A stretch of DNA of 64,000 nt from Phycomyces nitens (Eukaryota; Mucoromycota; Mucoromycetes; Mucorales; Phycomycetaceae). The notes beneath the pieces were generated by a model that saw only the letters and a list, made by a program, of their open reading frames with translations, was not told the DNA's origin and ran no database searches. Shown piece by piece: positions 34,678 to 46,750 of the stretch. The position numbers and the translations under genes are program-made. Location: positions 7,316,001 to 7,380,000 of the forward strand of contig JAHRBC010000003.1 of assembly GCA_022702545.1 (NCBI GenBank), written 5' to 3'. The first letter of the stretch is position 1. Every line of letters starts with the position of its first letter.

Positions 34678-37600
34678 ATGGCAGGCATCTCTATCGGAAA
34701 ACAACTGGCCATTGCAGCCATTCTACTACTTGTAATTGTATTTGGCACACAATGGCCATACAGTCTACGGTCCTTGACGGCTGGATTGCGCCTGGTGATT
34801 GTGGATCTGTGTGCTCTGCTGGTGCTGAATCTCTCGGTGCTCTACATCTATGCAAAGTACGTCGTCTCTTCCTCTCAAGACCGCTTTGACGAACGCCAAA
34901 AACGAAACGAGTTCCCATCCCTGTGGTTCGCCCACCCCAAGCCCTGGGCAGAAGCTCAGGCCAAACGAAAAGTCGACAATACTTTTGATCGCCCTGCTAT
35001 AGCCGAATCTCCTGAGATTGCTGAAGCGTTTGAAGAACTATTGTCGTACGTTCTCCGCGACTTTGTTGATTTTTGGTTTGTACACCTTTCAGGATCCATA
35101 GAAGAAAAGTCGTTTCCTGCTGCAGTAGACCATATCATCCGAACCGCACTTGTGAACCTCAAGGCTCGTCTGGAAGACAAGGACCTCATGAATATTGTTC
35201 TCAACCGCCTTATGCCAATCATCACTCTCCATATATCAGAATTCAGGGAGGCCGAAGTTTCCCTTCGTGGACGCTCCCTTGAACGCTCTGTCACCCAGTC
35301 TGATGAACTTGATCTTTTGCTGGCCTCCCAGTTCAGGGGTGGCAAACTTCATCCTGCCCTGACAACTGCAGCCGTAACAACAAAACCCACCGAAACAGCT
35401 TATCTACGCCAGGTTATCGAACGAATCATGCCATATATTTTTGACAAAAAAGATATCCAGAGTAACGCAGTAGCCCTGATCATCCGTGAAATGGCAACAT
35501 GTGCTGTTCTCCAGCCTGTTTTTGATATGCTTGCTGACCCGGATTTTTGGAACCAGACCATCGATATCTATGTAGGTTTTAAAGAGTTAATTATATTCTA
35601 ATCTTATTAACTCGATAAATAGTTGGCAAAGGCTATCCGGGAACAGTAAGAAAAATTCGATATATCCATATATATATATATGTATATGTATATATGGATC
35701 TAGGCAAGATTCTAACTTGGTTGTTTAGGAACATGGTTCGAAAGTTACGAGAGGTCCTTAACCGGCATTTAAGAGACATGGAAAGCAATGGAGTGGAGTT
35801 ATTTCAACCTGAAAAAGTAGTGTCTCAAGAGAGAAATAAAACAGGCCCTAGGCTACCCAGAGAGAGGGTAGGGCCAATTAATCAGTTGTCGGCTACATTT
35901 TTGAGAAATGGACTAGAGGAAGCATGGGATGAACGGGAGGATGATGCAGACACAAAGAAGATCTTTGGGTATGGAAGCGCAAAAATCGGTAGCAAGGCGT
36001 TCCAAGACTTTCTCAAGATGATTGAGAGTGAAAAGAATCTTCTTGATCTGAAGCGAGCCCGCAACGATATCGTTACCCAGATACGAAAAGAAAAGGCGCT
36101 TACGGGTAAGTGGTCTGTACCTCGAGCCATATCAGCTAAATACATGTTGGTTAGTGGACATGAATTCAGGAGAGGTGGTGAACAGTGAGATAGCAGAAGA
36201 TGTGAATCTGTATGTGAGCCGACTAAACATTGCTAAAAAGAGAGTCGATAAACGTATTGCTGTTCTCTCGGGTGAAAACTATGAAAAGGTAAATATTTTC
36301 TTATAAAGGCATTGAATCTGTAACTCACTGCTGTTTAGCGTTCGCCTGCATCGCAATTGTTTGGCAGTCGAAAACAGAGCACTACATTTATATCCCAGGT
36401 CCCTGGTTATACCCTTCATGACATTCTCACAAACACAGTTGGTCTTTCGTATTTTATGGAGTTTATGGATCGTCGAGGCGATATGGTGAAACTCCAGTTT
36501 TGGCTAATTGTCCAAGGATTCAAAAACTATGATACCCCAGAGAATTCACACCAAAAACGAGACGAAAAGACATTTTTCCAAGACATCAAGATGGTTTATG
36601 ACATGTACTTTGCCAACACATCGCCCCACCGCCTCCCAATCTCAGAAAACCTTGGTCGAGACCTTATGGATGCGATCCAGCGCGCACAAATGGACCTTAA
36701 TGACGAAAACGAGGCCGTATTTTCAGAAACAGTAAAGGAAATGTGCAAAAGGCTTTATAGAATTCAGCAAAGCATCTTTTGGCAAATTGAAAAGGAACAT
36801 TTTCTCTATTTCAAGAAATCTGACCTATACTTCAAGTACCTTGCCACTTCACCAAACTCTGCTCCAGATACCCTGTCTGTTCCTGATACCTTGCCAGAAC
36901 GTCGCAGTCTTGATGAAAGCACACTTTATCGGCGTCCAAGTGCATCTGAACTACTGATACCTTCGCATCCCCCGTTTGAAAAAATAGCGTCTTCCTCAAT
37001 GGAAAGAACAAGCTCGGCACAGATCATCAAGAGCGACAAATGGGATCGCCAAGAGTCCCCAAAAGCCGAGTCTGACACTGAAGGACGCGGCAATAGACGG
37101 TCCACAATGGCACGCTCTGGAACCGATAAGCATAAACCTCCCCTTAGCTACAACCGGTCTCGGGGACATGTTCGCGCAAGATCAGAAACTTCAAATGGAC
37201 CATCAAAATTCCTCTCTCTTGGAAATGTGTTTTTTTCTGCAAACGAGTGGTGGAAAGGCGAACAGACTACTTCTGAGAGATCTGAACCAAACTCTCAATT
37301 CATATCACCAACAGGGTCAATCAAATCCATAGAATCTGATGATATTGTCACGGACGAAGATGATGGAGATGCTGCAAATATCGATACAACCATGCAACAG
37401 CCAAATAAGATTGAACGTAAAAAACTCGTTCGAAGCGACACTGTAGATGCTGTGGAAGCTGAATTGCAGTCTATTATTGACGATGAAGGAGCAATGGCTA
37501 GTGATCATGATGAATACACACAGAAAAAGTCTCTAGACACACTTTCAACAACAAAAAGCCTTGGGAAGCTAAAGAAGTCCCAGTCTTTCAAGCGGCCTTC

Positions 37601-39698
37601 TCCATTGATTCTGTTTGGCACACGAGGCATAAAGTCTACCATGGCCATGCCTGTACAGAATGATTATACCCTGCCGTCCTGGAAATCTTCTGGAGGAACA
37701 AACACCATTTCAGAAGTTAAGCATGATCAAGTTGGGTCATTGACACCGCGTGGATCAATCACATCACAAGAGCAGCAGGAGACTAATTCATCTGCGTCCT
37801 CTACAAAGGCTCATTCTGGAGATAATGTTCATCTAGCCCCACCTGGAGATCTTCTTTTGGCTACAAAGGTTAAGCAGATATCAAAAGATGTTAAAAAGTT
37901 GATGCAACAAGAAGAACTGGTCGATGTCTTGATCAAGAATGCTGAAGCTGAAAACCAGGTGGAGAAACTGCGTCTGCTCAAGAAGAGCAAGAGTACGGTT
38001 AGACAGGAGATGCAGCAGATGAGATACCAAAAGAGCCAATATGAATTGCAAGAGTCAGAGAACGTGCTTGTGCCAGAAAGTATACGTTACCTCAAAGCCA
38101 CGATTGTTTTCGTTTTATTGAGAAACGGTTTGCATAATACTTGTGCTGTTTTATTTGTATAGGAACGTACCACGGTTAGCATAATCGACTCCACAATTGG
38201 GTCAGATATACATGGCGAATTTGCTCTATATATGATTGAGATTCAACAGCTTGGCTCCACAGGAAACTATACTTCAGGATGGATTGTTGCGCGCAGATAC
38301 AGCGAGTTTTTTGCACTTCACCAGAGACTCAAGGATCATTATGTGGTAGTCAAAATGATCGACTTTCCAGTAAAATGGCCGTTGCTCAAACTCCAGCGCT
38401 CGTTTGTTGAAACCCGTCGAATAAGTCTCGAGAGATATTTGAGGCGATTGCTAGAAGACAAATTGATTTGCAAGAGTGATGAATTACGAGAGTTTCTGTC
38501 ACAGCAAAACGTATATGTTCCGGGCCCTATCCAAGACAATAGCGATGTAGATTATGAACTCGGCTTTGGTTACTTTACATCACTACCTCGCTCTGTTGAG
38601 CGTCAAAAGATCTTTGGTCCCAAAAGCAAGGGTTGTAATGAGCCTATTGACACAGACTTGGCCAGAAATGCTCTTTTGAGCACCAGTGGGGGTCCCACTA
38701 CTCCTCACAAATCACCGTCTATGCAGAATCTTCAGCGTTCTATAGCCTCCAACATCTCTGCTAATGAGTACTCTATAAACCGTAAACAATCTGCCGGATT
38801 CATGAAACACATTTACAAAACTGTCGCTGCTGGTTTTGATGATATGTTTATTGGACCATCGATGCTTGATCTGATTACACAACGCTTGGGTGAGCAGGTC
38901 GTGGATTTCTCATATGAAAACGACATGGGAGACCTCAATTCATCACTCCCTCACAGTCGAAATACAAGTTCAAATGGATCTCACAAGCGAATGATTATTG
39001 ATGGTTTGGAATACAGTCCAGACGGTTTGTCAAGCTCGTTTGGAAATGTCGATCTTTCAAGTGAAGCCATCAAGCCAGTTGAAAACGAAGGAATTACTCG
39101 ATTTACAGAACCTCTTTGCGACCTGTTTATTGAGATGTTTGAGCTCAAAGAAAAGAACAACTGGCTTAGACGCCAGGCGGTTGTTATCATTTTACAACAG
39201 ATCCTTGGTGGCACTATTGAAAGGTAGTTTAAGAATACACACAGATCACTCAAATCTAATCAATTCATGGCTATTAATTATCTTAGAAAATTGCGAGAAT
39301 CGATGCGCTTCTTGGAATCAGAACCAATGATAGTATTTTATTTTAGGCGTCTGACAGAAAGTATGTGGCCTGGAGGCGCGTCTCTATCATTCAAGCCTCC
39401 CCGACAACCTGAAGAAAAACAACACACACGCGAAGAAGCCAACCGAAAATTATCTACATGGCTCCCAGGTAACCATTAGTATTATTGGTATTGTAAAAAA
39501 AAATGAGATTGTAAATATTAAATATTTTTTATATTGCAAGATTTGCTTGGGAATATGGTGGGCAGACAGAACGCTCGTCGTGGAGCAAGACGTCTCTTTA
39601 GTGTCCTACAAAACAAGAGACTTAATCAAGACTTGGTGTACACTCTATTTGATGAGATTCTTTATGAATTGTTTCCTGAAGTAGGAGACAATAAATAG
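34678..39698 (+). CDS. Mdm1/SNX13-type sorting nexin (TM-PXA-RGS-PX-nexin C)
   Basis: Eight exons: 34678-35571, 35623-35645, 35729-36105, 36155-36288, 36339-38069, 38163-39223, 39287-39468 and 39541-39698, about 1519 aa. Two N-terminal hydrophobic helices (about residues 8-24 and 36-60) form the ER hairpin. The PXA domain follows (about 105-330, ending AIREQNMVRKLREVL across a 23-bp exon). The RGS-like domain is at about 490-640 (FMEFMDRRGDMVKLQFWLIV) and a long Ser-rich linker comes next. PX is at about 1054-1175 (ARRYSEFFALHQRLKDHY), and nexin C at 1380-1510 (NMVGRQNARRGARRLFSVLQ). Yeast Mdm1 and animal SNX13/14 tether ER to vacuole/lysosome and lipid droplets. The donor of intron 5 is uncertain: GTGCCA after 38069 is used, with GTGCTT after 38063 the other phase-0 choice. 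It is the largest complete gene here. Confidence 0.93.
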
Positions 39699-40084
39699 TC
39701 CACAAATATTGTCTTGTAGAGAGGGACCTGTATCTATCATTGTATTTGTATAAACTACATATATTTTTATTATATATAAAATATCTCATATATTTATTTA
39801 CATTATTATAAAGAAAACATGTCTGGACGAAACTGATTGATATCCGAGTATGATAGAGAATAAAGCTATATGGTGAAATAATAATAATAATAATATAATT
39901 AATCAATAGAATGGTGATAAAATAATAGTTAAGTACAAGTAGACTATTGTGATACACTAAAAAATAAAAATAAAAGTACTGCGCCTCTTATTACTTTACC
40001 AATAAAAGTACTAACGACCCTTTGAAATGCTTAAAAAAAACAAACCTTGTCTTTCCAGTTTACATTTACTCAAAAAACCTTTTC

Positions 40085-41911
40085 ATGCTTTTATCAGACT
40101 TTCCTCAAGAAATCATAGAACGAATTGCGGATTATCTTTACATTAGAGACAAGATCTCTTGTTCTTTGGTGTGCAAATCATGGAAAAGAGCTTTCCAGGA
40201 TACTATATACTCTGATATAGCTATACGTTCTCATGAAGCCTTGAAAGACATTACGACTCCATCCCAGCATAGCCGACGCAAATACCATAAAATTGGACAC
40301 CTTGTACGATATCTGACTATACACTACCCTTTGCAGGCAGTGATCGATGACATTTACGAACTGCAAAAGACCTTTCAAAATATAAAGTATCTTTATTGTA
40401 CAATATATGGTTTACGATCGAGCGTCTATGGAAGTATACCCGATTGGAACCTCTGGGGATCATTGACCGAGCTTTACATAAATATTGAAAATTTCAATCT
40501 ATCTGATATAGAAAATTCACTTGTTGAAGCAATTGTGTGCTTACCCCTCTTAAGACGCCTAGCGATTCAAGTTGGAATTCTGTACATGAGTATGATATCA
40601 TTTTCAGTAAGCAGTTTTGAGATCATTCACTCGCATCTAAAGCACCTTGAATACGTGAAGCTCAGCACAAGTTTCTTGACTCTTTCTGATACCGACCTTG
40701 AACGTATAGCACACGTATCTCCAGCCACAACGATGAAAATATTGGATATAATACCCAGTGATACAGACTATCGATGGCTATGCTATTTTGCTCGCAAATA
40801 TCCCAACCTACACACACTCAACCTTAAAATATTTAATATCTTGCCCGATATCAAAGAACAAACAGATAATACACTGGTATTATTTCAACAAGTGCCTGTA
40901 TCATTTCAATACCTCGAAAAAATAAATCTTAAATATTTATGCGAGGTTGATGGAGAGGAGTTATTTTTCATGGATAAGATCAACTTTCACGACACGCCAT
41001 TAAAGCATATATCGATTGAAATTTTAAGACAAAAGCTTATTTATTATCCTTATACTATCGGTGATACTCCCAAAATCATGGTAGAAACCTTCCTGAAACA
41101 ATTTCCAAAGACCATTGAATCACTTAATCTGAACAGCAGCATTGAACATGCAACCCCGATAAACTTGACGGGGATAGAGAACAGCCTTTGCAATCTGGTC
41201 AAAGTGAACATCAACATTCCCACGGCTGCTGATATCGATGTATTTCTCCGTGCAGCACATTGCTTGAAATCTCTTGATCTCTTTCATGCTGACATCAAGT
41301 TTAAAGATGAACTCTACAACTCAGAGAGATTTGAACTCCAATCATTCCGTTTATTCAGATCAAAAATTACATCAGATGTCCTCCGGTTTCTGTCATTTCA
41401 TTGCAGAAAATTGAATACGTTGAGTTTGGTTGGCACATCAGTTTACGGGAAAATTACGACACATTGGTGCCATTGGATTGACATGACTAATAGCCGCTTA
41501 CAGTCATTATATATAAGTACTACACGCTTTATTATAAATGGCAAAGATCGTCCAGGAAATCGAAACATAACTCTTATTACTCGACCGATTGACGATATTC
41601 CTCCAAAGCAAGAGTATGATTCCAATATCTTGCCCGTTAATGCTGAAGATATTCCTTTTAAGGCTCATAATGAATGGCTTTACAACAATTATCCCGGCGA
41701 TATGATTAGGATTTCAGAATCGCAAGTCCTCGACATTAAGAATTTTATTTACTATGCAGAAGACGAGAGAATTGCTATGGAGGAAGTCCGTCAATTAAAA
41801 AGGCTGTCCGGAAATTCGAACAAAAACTTTGTTCTTGAATTTACAAAGATAGATATTAGTTATATTGCTAACTACAAGTGTATAACTTCTTTCATGGGGC
41901 TAATTGGATAA
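40085..41911 (+). CDS. F-box protein, tandem paralogue A
   Basis: A single exon of 608 aa from the first in-frame ATG, MLLSDFPQEIIERIADYL. The F-box occupies residues 1-45 (LLSDFPQEIIERIADYL, then DKISCSLVCKSWKRAFQDTIY), with the Leu/Pro and Trp positions that contact Skp1. The remainder (about 50-560) has irregular leucine-rich repeats with spaced LxxLxL strands (LGSLTELYINIENFNL, LKHLEYVKLSTSFLTL, LHTLNLKIFNI). This is typical of F-box/LRR substrate adaptors of SCF ubiquitin ligases. Targets are unknown. It is intact with no stops or shifts, and intronless like its two neighbours. The C-terminus is a little shorter than in B and C and differs in its last 20 residues. Confidence 0.88.
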   Translation: MLLSDFPQEIIERIADYLYIRDKISCSLVCKSWKRAFQDTIYSDIAIRSHEALKDITTPSQHSRRKYHKIGHLVRYLTIHYPLQAVIDDIYELQKTFQNIKYLYCTIYGLRSSVYGSIPDWNLWGSLTELYINIENFNLSDIENSLVEAIVCLPLLRRLAIQVGILYMSMISFSVSSFEIIHSHLKHLEYVKLSTSFLTLSDTDLERIAHVSPATTMKILDIIPSDTDYRWLCYFARKYPNLHTLNLKIFNILPDIKEQTDNTLVLFQQVPVSFQYLEKINLKYLCEVDGEELFFMDKINFHDTPLKHISIEILRQKLIYYPYTIGDTPKIMVETFLKQFPKTIESLNLNSSIEHATPINLTGIENSLCNLVKVNINIPTAADIDVFLRAAHCLKSLDLFHADIKFKDELYNSERFELQSFRLFRSKITSDVLRFLSFHCRKLNTLSLVGTSVYGKITTHWCHWIDMTNSRLQSLYISTTRFIINGKDRPGNRNITLITRPIDDIPPKQEYDSNILPVNAEDIPFKAHNEWLYNNYPGDMIRISESQVLDIKNFIYYAEDERIAMEEVRQLKRLSGNSNKNFVLEFTKIDISYIANYKCITSFMGLIG

Positions 41912-42019
41912 GTTATTATTTATTATAAGTTCCTGAAAGAGAAGAATAAAGAGAGATCATATTATCTGTTCAAGTATTATGTGGATTATATAGTTTTTAA
42001 AATATTTGGTACTATTCTG

Positions 42020-42145
42020 GAGACGAGTTTGAGGAGCCAAGGTCAATATCAAAATAATGGCAAGAGATACAAACTCTTCTCTGTAGTAAAGAGATATTTC
42101 AATCTTTCTCAGATCAAGAGAATAGCTTCTTTAACTCGATTATTG
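42020..42145 (+). repeat. Highly conserved spacer block, copy 1
   Basis: About 122 bp after gene A differs from 45419-45542 at only about seven positions by eye, far closer than the surrounding spacer. It is open in one frame in both copies (GKRYKLFSVVKRYFNLSQIK). It might be a 3' UTR element, a gene-conversion tract or the end of a lost exon. Confidence 0.7.
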
Positions 42146-43480
42146 TATTTTTTGTTTTACTTTCTTATAACAGCCTACGACTAAAGACACACGAATAAAA
42201 ATATATTTTCTTTAAAAAATAATATTCATTAATTATTTCTAATATTCGGTAGATACACCACCGACCTTCTTCATTTAATCTATACAACTTTGGGCTGGGA
42301 TGCAATACCTCACATGCTTTAGCAGATATATTCTTTCCCTCTGTGAATTATAGTATCCAACACTTTTTACTTATTGATAGTGCTACACTTGCCTTTAATA
42401 TACACTCAACATACGTTTATAATATCCTAGTAGGGCCAATTTTTTGCCTACTTGGCACCCACACTATTACAGAGATACCTTGGCGCTTTTTCCAGTCCTC
42501 AACCAATTTTGACTGTTGACAAAAAACATTGTTTTATTGTTGTATAAACTTCTTGCTATAAAGTTAATAAAGTGGTCCAGAAAAGGGATGAGTTTTTTTT
42601 TCCAATATGGTGATACAAGCAGAGTAGTCAAAAGTATAGATTACAGTCTTTAAAGAGCCAACTCCTCTTGTGAACCAGCACCCACAAACCATTGATCAAC
42701 CACCTCCAAACTGTATCATTGGAACAATACAGTCTTTTCTCAATCTTTCCAGTGGAAAGGGCCAAACTTTCATGTTTATATCCTTGAAAAAAAGGTAATA
42801 ATCTATATTCAATATTATAGATATTATCCCATCTTTGCATGATTTTTTTAAAAGTGCTGAGCAGAATACAATCGCTTCTTTTGTACACTTTGTACAACTT
42901 TGACTTGAATAAAATGCAACAAGACGATATTTATATGATACAGACCATACAGCGTATAGTAGTCTTGGAGATGAAATCGCCCATTGTGTTTCTTGTGGCA
43001 GTTATTGGCTCACAAGTGTAATTATGATTAATTCCATTTTCAAGATGACATAAATCATTCTAATCAAAGATCTTTGAGCATTATTTTTGCTTTTAGCTAT
43101 TATATGTTTGGTTTGACAGTTGTTTTGCATACGGGGGCTTTGGATGAAATGTCAATGCGACACAATGAAAAGTACCTCTGATGATGATTAGATCTTTTTG
43201 ACAATCTGACAATTACCTTGTTTTTCCAAGGCGTTTCTTGTTGTTGATTTAATGAGACGATGAGATTTGAATTGAAAGAGTGTTATAGATAATAAGAGTG
43301 TAGTATTGGTATGTTTGGCAAATATTGAATGTTGGTCCGTTACCAAGGAAAACAGCCCGTGTATCCTTCAATATACTGCGCCTCATATTTATTTACCAAT
43401 AAAAGTACTTAAAGACCTTTGAAACGCTTAAAAAACAAACCTTGTCTTTCCAGTTTACATTTATTCAAAAAAACCTTTTC

Positions 43481-45343
43481 ATGCTTTTATCAGACTTTCC
43501 TCAAGAAATCATAGAACGAATTGCGGATTATCTTTCCATTAGAGACAAGATCTCTTGTTCTTTGGTGTGCAAGTCATGGAAAAGAGTTTTCCAGGATACC
43601 ATATACTCTGATATAACTATACGTTCTCATGAAGCCTTTCAAGACATTATGACTCCATCCCAGCATAGCCGACACAAATACCATGAAATCGGACACCTTG
43701 TACGATATCTGAATATAAGCTACTATAGGGATATAACTGTCGAGAAAATCTACGCATTGCATAAGACCTTTCCAAATATAAAACATCTTTATTTTCCAAT
43801 ATCTCTCTTGGAATCAAATGTATTTAGAAGTACAATTGATTGTAACTTCTGGGGATCCTTGACTGAGCTTCACATGAATATCGCGACTTCAGGTCTACCT
43901 GCAATGGAAAATGCATTTGTTGAAGCAAGCGTGTACTTTCCCCTCTTAAGACGCCTAATGATTCATGGTCGAATACACTACAATGGTAACATAGCATTCT
44001 CAGTAAAAGATTTTGAGACCATCCACTTGCGTCTAAAACACCTTGAATACATGAACCTCAGCACAGGTTTCTTGACTCTTTCTGATACCGACCTTGAACG
44101 TATACCAAACGTATCTCCAGTCACAACAATGAAAATATTGGACATAACATCCAATAAGACAGACTATCGATGGCTATGTTATCTTGCTCGCAAATACCCC
44201 AATTTACACACACTCAACCTGCGCATGGAAAGACTTCGCTCTTGTTTCAGAGAACAAAGACATACAATTGCATTATTCCAACAAGTACCCATATCATTTC
44301 GGCGTCTAACAAGGTTAAGAATCCGATATCCCCGTAACATTGAGGGAGGGAATTTACTTTTCATGAATATGATCAACTTTCACGACATGCCATTAAAGTA
44401 TATATTTATTGTCCTTTCAGGACCAGATATTAATTCTTCTCCTGCTAATCTCTATGACGCTCCAAAAATGATCGCCGAAACCTTCCTGGCGAAATGTTCA
44501 AAGACCATTGAATCATTATATTTCGGATGTAATAATGCAAATGTACCCCCAGTAAACTTGACGGGGATGGAGAACAGCCTTTGTAACTTGGTTAACGTGA
44601 ACATGATCGTTCCCATAGTTGCGGATATCGATACTTTTCTCCGTGCAGCACCTCGCTTGAAATCTCTTAGACTCGCGTATGGTGATATCAAGGTTAAAGA
44701 TGAACTCTACAAATCAGAGAGATTTGAACTCCAATCATTCGATTTATTCGGAACAATAATTACATCAGATGTCCTCCGGTTTCTGTCATTTCATTGCAGA
44801 AATTTAAATAGGATGGTTCTGGCTCACACATCAGTTTACGGAAACTTTACGACGCCTGGATGCCAGTTTATCGACATGACTTATAGTCGCTTACAGTCAT
44901 TATCTCTAGAGAATACAAGCTTTTTTATAAAAGACAACAAAAAGTGTCCAGAAAATCGAAATATAACTCTTATTACTCGACCAGTTGACGATATTCATCC
45001 AAAGCAAGAGTATGATCCCAATAGTTTGCCGGTTGATATTGGAGAAATATCCGACGAAGATTGTTGCAAATGGATTGAGGTATCTCCCGAAGGTTACGTT
45101 ACGAAAGAGATTTCAGAAGAACAAGCATCCTTTATCACGAAATTCGTCTCAAACTACGAGGAAAACAAGAAACTTACTTTGGAAAAAGCCCTTGATACAG
45201 GAAGTAGAGAACCGTCCGAAGCCTGGAAAGACTGCTGTGTTTTTGGGTATACAAAGCTCAAACTTGGTTATGTAGCTAATTATGATTGTATTATTAAATA
45301 TATTTGGGCTCATGATGGGATCCGAATTCTTGCAATTCCCTGA
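43481..45343 (+). CDS. F-box protein, tandem paralogue B
   Basis: A single exon of 620 aa starting MLLSDFPQEIIERIADYL at the ATG after the shared leader. The F-box (residues 1-45) is nearly identical to paralogue A. The LRR-like body carries the same landmarks: LTLSDTDLERIPNVSP, TDYRWLCYLARKYPNLHTL, PVNLTGMENSLCNLV, ITSDVLRFLSFHCR. The tail has an acidic block (VDIGEISDEDCC) and ends in ILAIP. It is intact and closely related to A and C. Substitutions cluster in the predicted concave repeat segments, so target specificity may differ; that is inference. Confidence 0.88.
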   Translation: MLLSDFPQEIIERIADYLSIRDKISCSLVCKSWKRVFQDTIYSDITIRSHEAFQDIMTPSQHSRHKYHEIGHLVRYLNISYYRDITVEKIYALHKTFPNIKHLYFPISLLESNVFRSTIDCNFWGSLTELHMNIATSGLPAMENAFVEASVYFPLLRRLMIHGRIHYNGNIAFSVKDFETIHLRLKHLEYMNLSTGFLTLSDTDLERIPNVSPVTTMKILDITSNKTDYRWLCYLARKYPNLHTLNLRMERLRSCFREQRHTIALFQQVPISFRRLTRLRIRYPRNIEGGNLLFMNMINFHDMPLKYIFIVLSGPDINSSPANLYDAPKMIAETFLAKCSKTIESLYFGCNNANVPPVNLTGMENSLCNLVNVNMIVPIVADIDTFLRAAPRLKSLRLAYGDIKVKDELYKSERFELQSFDLFGTIITSDVLRFLSFHCRNLNRMVLAHTSVYGNFTTPGCQFIDMTYSRLQSLSLENTSFFIKDNKKCPENRNITLITRPVDDIHPKQEYDPNSLPVDIGEISDEDCCKWIEVSPEGYVTKEISEEQASFITKFVSNYEENKKLTLEKALDTGSREPSEAWKDCCVFGYTKLKLGYVANYDCIIKYIWAHDGIRILAIP

Positions 45344-45418
45344 AAGAGAAGAATAAAAGAAAAGCCATGTTATGTGAATGAGAATTATATAATTTTTAAA
45401 ACATTTTGTACTGTTTTG

Positions 45419-45542
45419 GAGACGAGTTTGAGAAGTCAATGTCAAGATCAAAATAATGGCAAGAGATACAAACTCTTCTCTGTAGTAAAGAGATATTTCA
45501 ATCTTTCTCAGATCAAGAAAATCGCTTCTTTAACTTGATTAG
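45419..45542 (+). repeat. Highly conserved spacer block, copy 2
   Basis: Second copy of the block at 42020-42145, at the same distance behind its F-box gene. The open frame ends at a TGA here where copy 1 continues. Confidence 0.7.
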
Positions 45543-46750
45543 TATATTTTGTTCACTCTTGTTTAACAGGCTACGACTAAAGACACACCAATAAAAATAT
45601 ATATTCTTTAAAAATAATATTCATTAATTATTTCTAATGTTCGGTAGACACACCACCCACCTTCTTCATCTAATGTATAAAAAATTGCATTGGCATTCTA
45701 TACCTCACATACTTTAGCAGATATATTCTTTCCCTCTGTGAATTATAGTATCCAGCTCTTTTTACTTATTGATACCCCTACACTTATCTTTAATATACAC
45801 TCAATATACGTTCATAATATTCTGGTAGGGCCAAGCTCTTGGCTATTTGGCCCTCACACTATTACAGAGACACCTTGACACTTTTCCGGTCCTCAACCAA
45901 TTTTGACTTTTGACAAGGAACATTGTCTTTTTGGTATATAAACTCCTTGTTACAAAGTTTTACAAGTGATTTAAAAGAGGGACACGTTTTCTTTCCAATA
46001 TGCTTATATAAGCAAGGTAGTCGAAAGTGTTGATTATAGTCTTTAATTTGCCAACTCCTCTTGGTCAACAACAACCCCCAAATCATTGATCAACCACCTC
46101 CAAACTGTTTCATTGGCACATTTCAGTCTTTTCTCAACATTTACAGCATAAAGCGCCAAACTTTCATGTTTATATTCTTGGGAAAATGTATAAATCTATA
46201 TTCTATATTATAGATATTATTCTATCTTTGTTTGATTTTTTTAGAGTGATGACCAACATACAATCGCTTCTTTTGTGCACTTTGTATAACTGTAGCTTAA
46301 ATAAAGTGCTACAAGACGATATTTATATCCTACAGATTGTACAGCGTATAATAGTCTTGAACATGTAATCGCCCATTGTGTCTCTTGTAGTATTTATTAG
46401 CTCACAAGTGTAATTATGATTAATCGCATTCTCAAGATGGCATAAATAATCCTAATCAAAGGCCTTTGAGCACTATTTTTGCTTTTTACTATTATATGGT
46501 TGGTTTGACAGCTGTTTTGGATGAAATGTCAATGTGACACAATGAAAAGCACTGATGATGATTATATTTTTTTTGGATATTCTGAAAATTGCCTTGCTTT
46601 TCCAAGGCGTTTTTTGTTGTTGATTTAATGAGACGGTGAGATTTGAATCGAAAGAGTGTTATAGATAACAAGAGTGTAGTGTTTGTATGTTTGGCAGATA
46701 TAGAATGTTGGTCCGTTACCAAGAAAAATGGCCTGTGTATCCTACAATAT

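Larger units (their letters stand above)
39979..43374 (+). repeat. Tandem repeat unit 1 of the F-box array (~3.4 kb)
   Basis: Each unit opens with actgcgcctc, a tata-like aataaaa(g/a)ta, and a leader ending ccttttcATG or cctttttATG. Unit 1 runs from about 39979 to the next actgcgcctc at 43375, offset 3396 bp. It contains one F-box gene plus about 1.5 kb of spacer that is repeated after the second gene. Confidence 0.85.
43375..46750 (+). repeat. Tandem repeat unit 2 of the F-box array (~3.4 kb)
   Basis: It starts at the second actgcgcctc and extends to the third at 46751, offset 3376 bp. Promoter, gene and spacer are all duplicated relative to unit 1. Confidence 0.85.
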
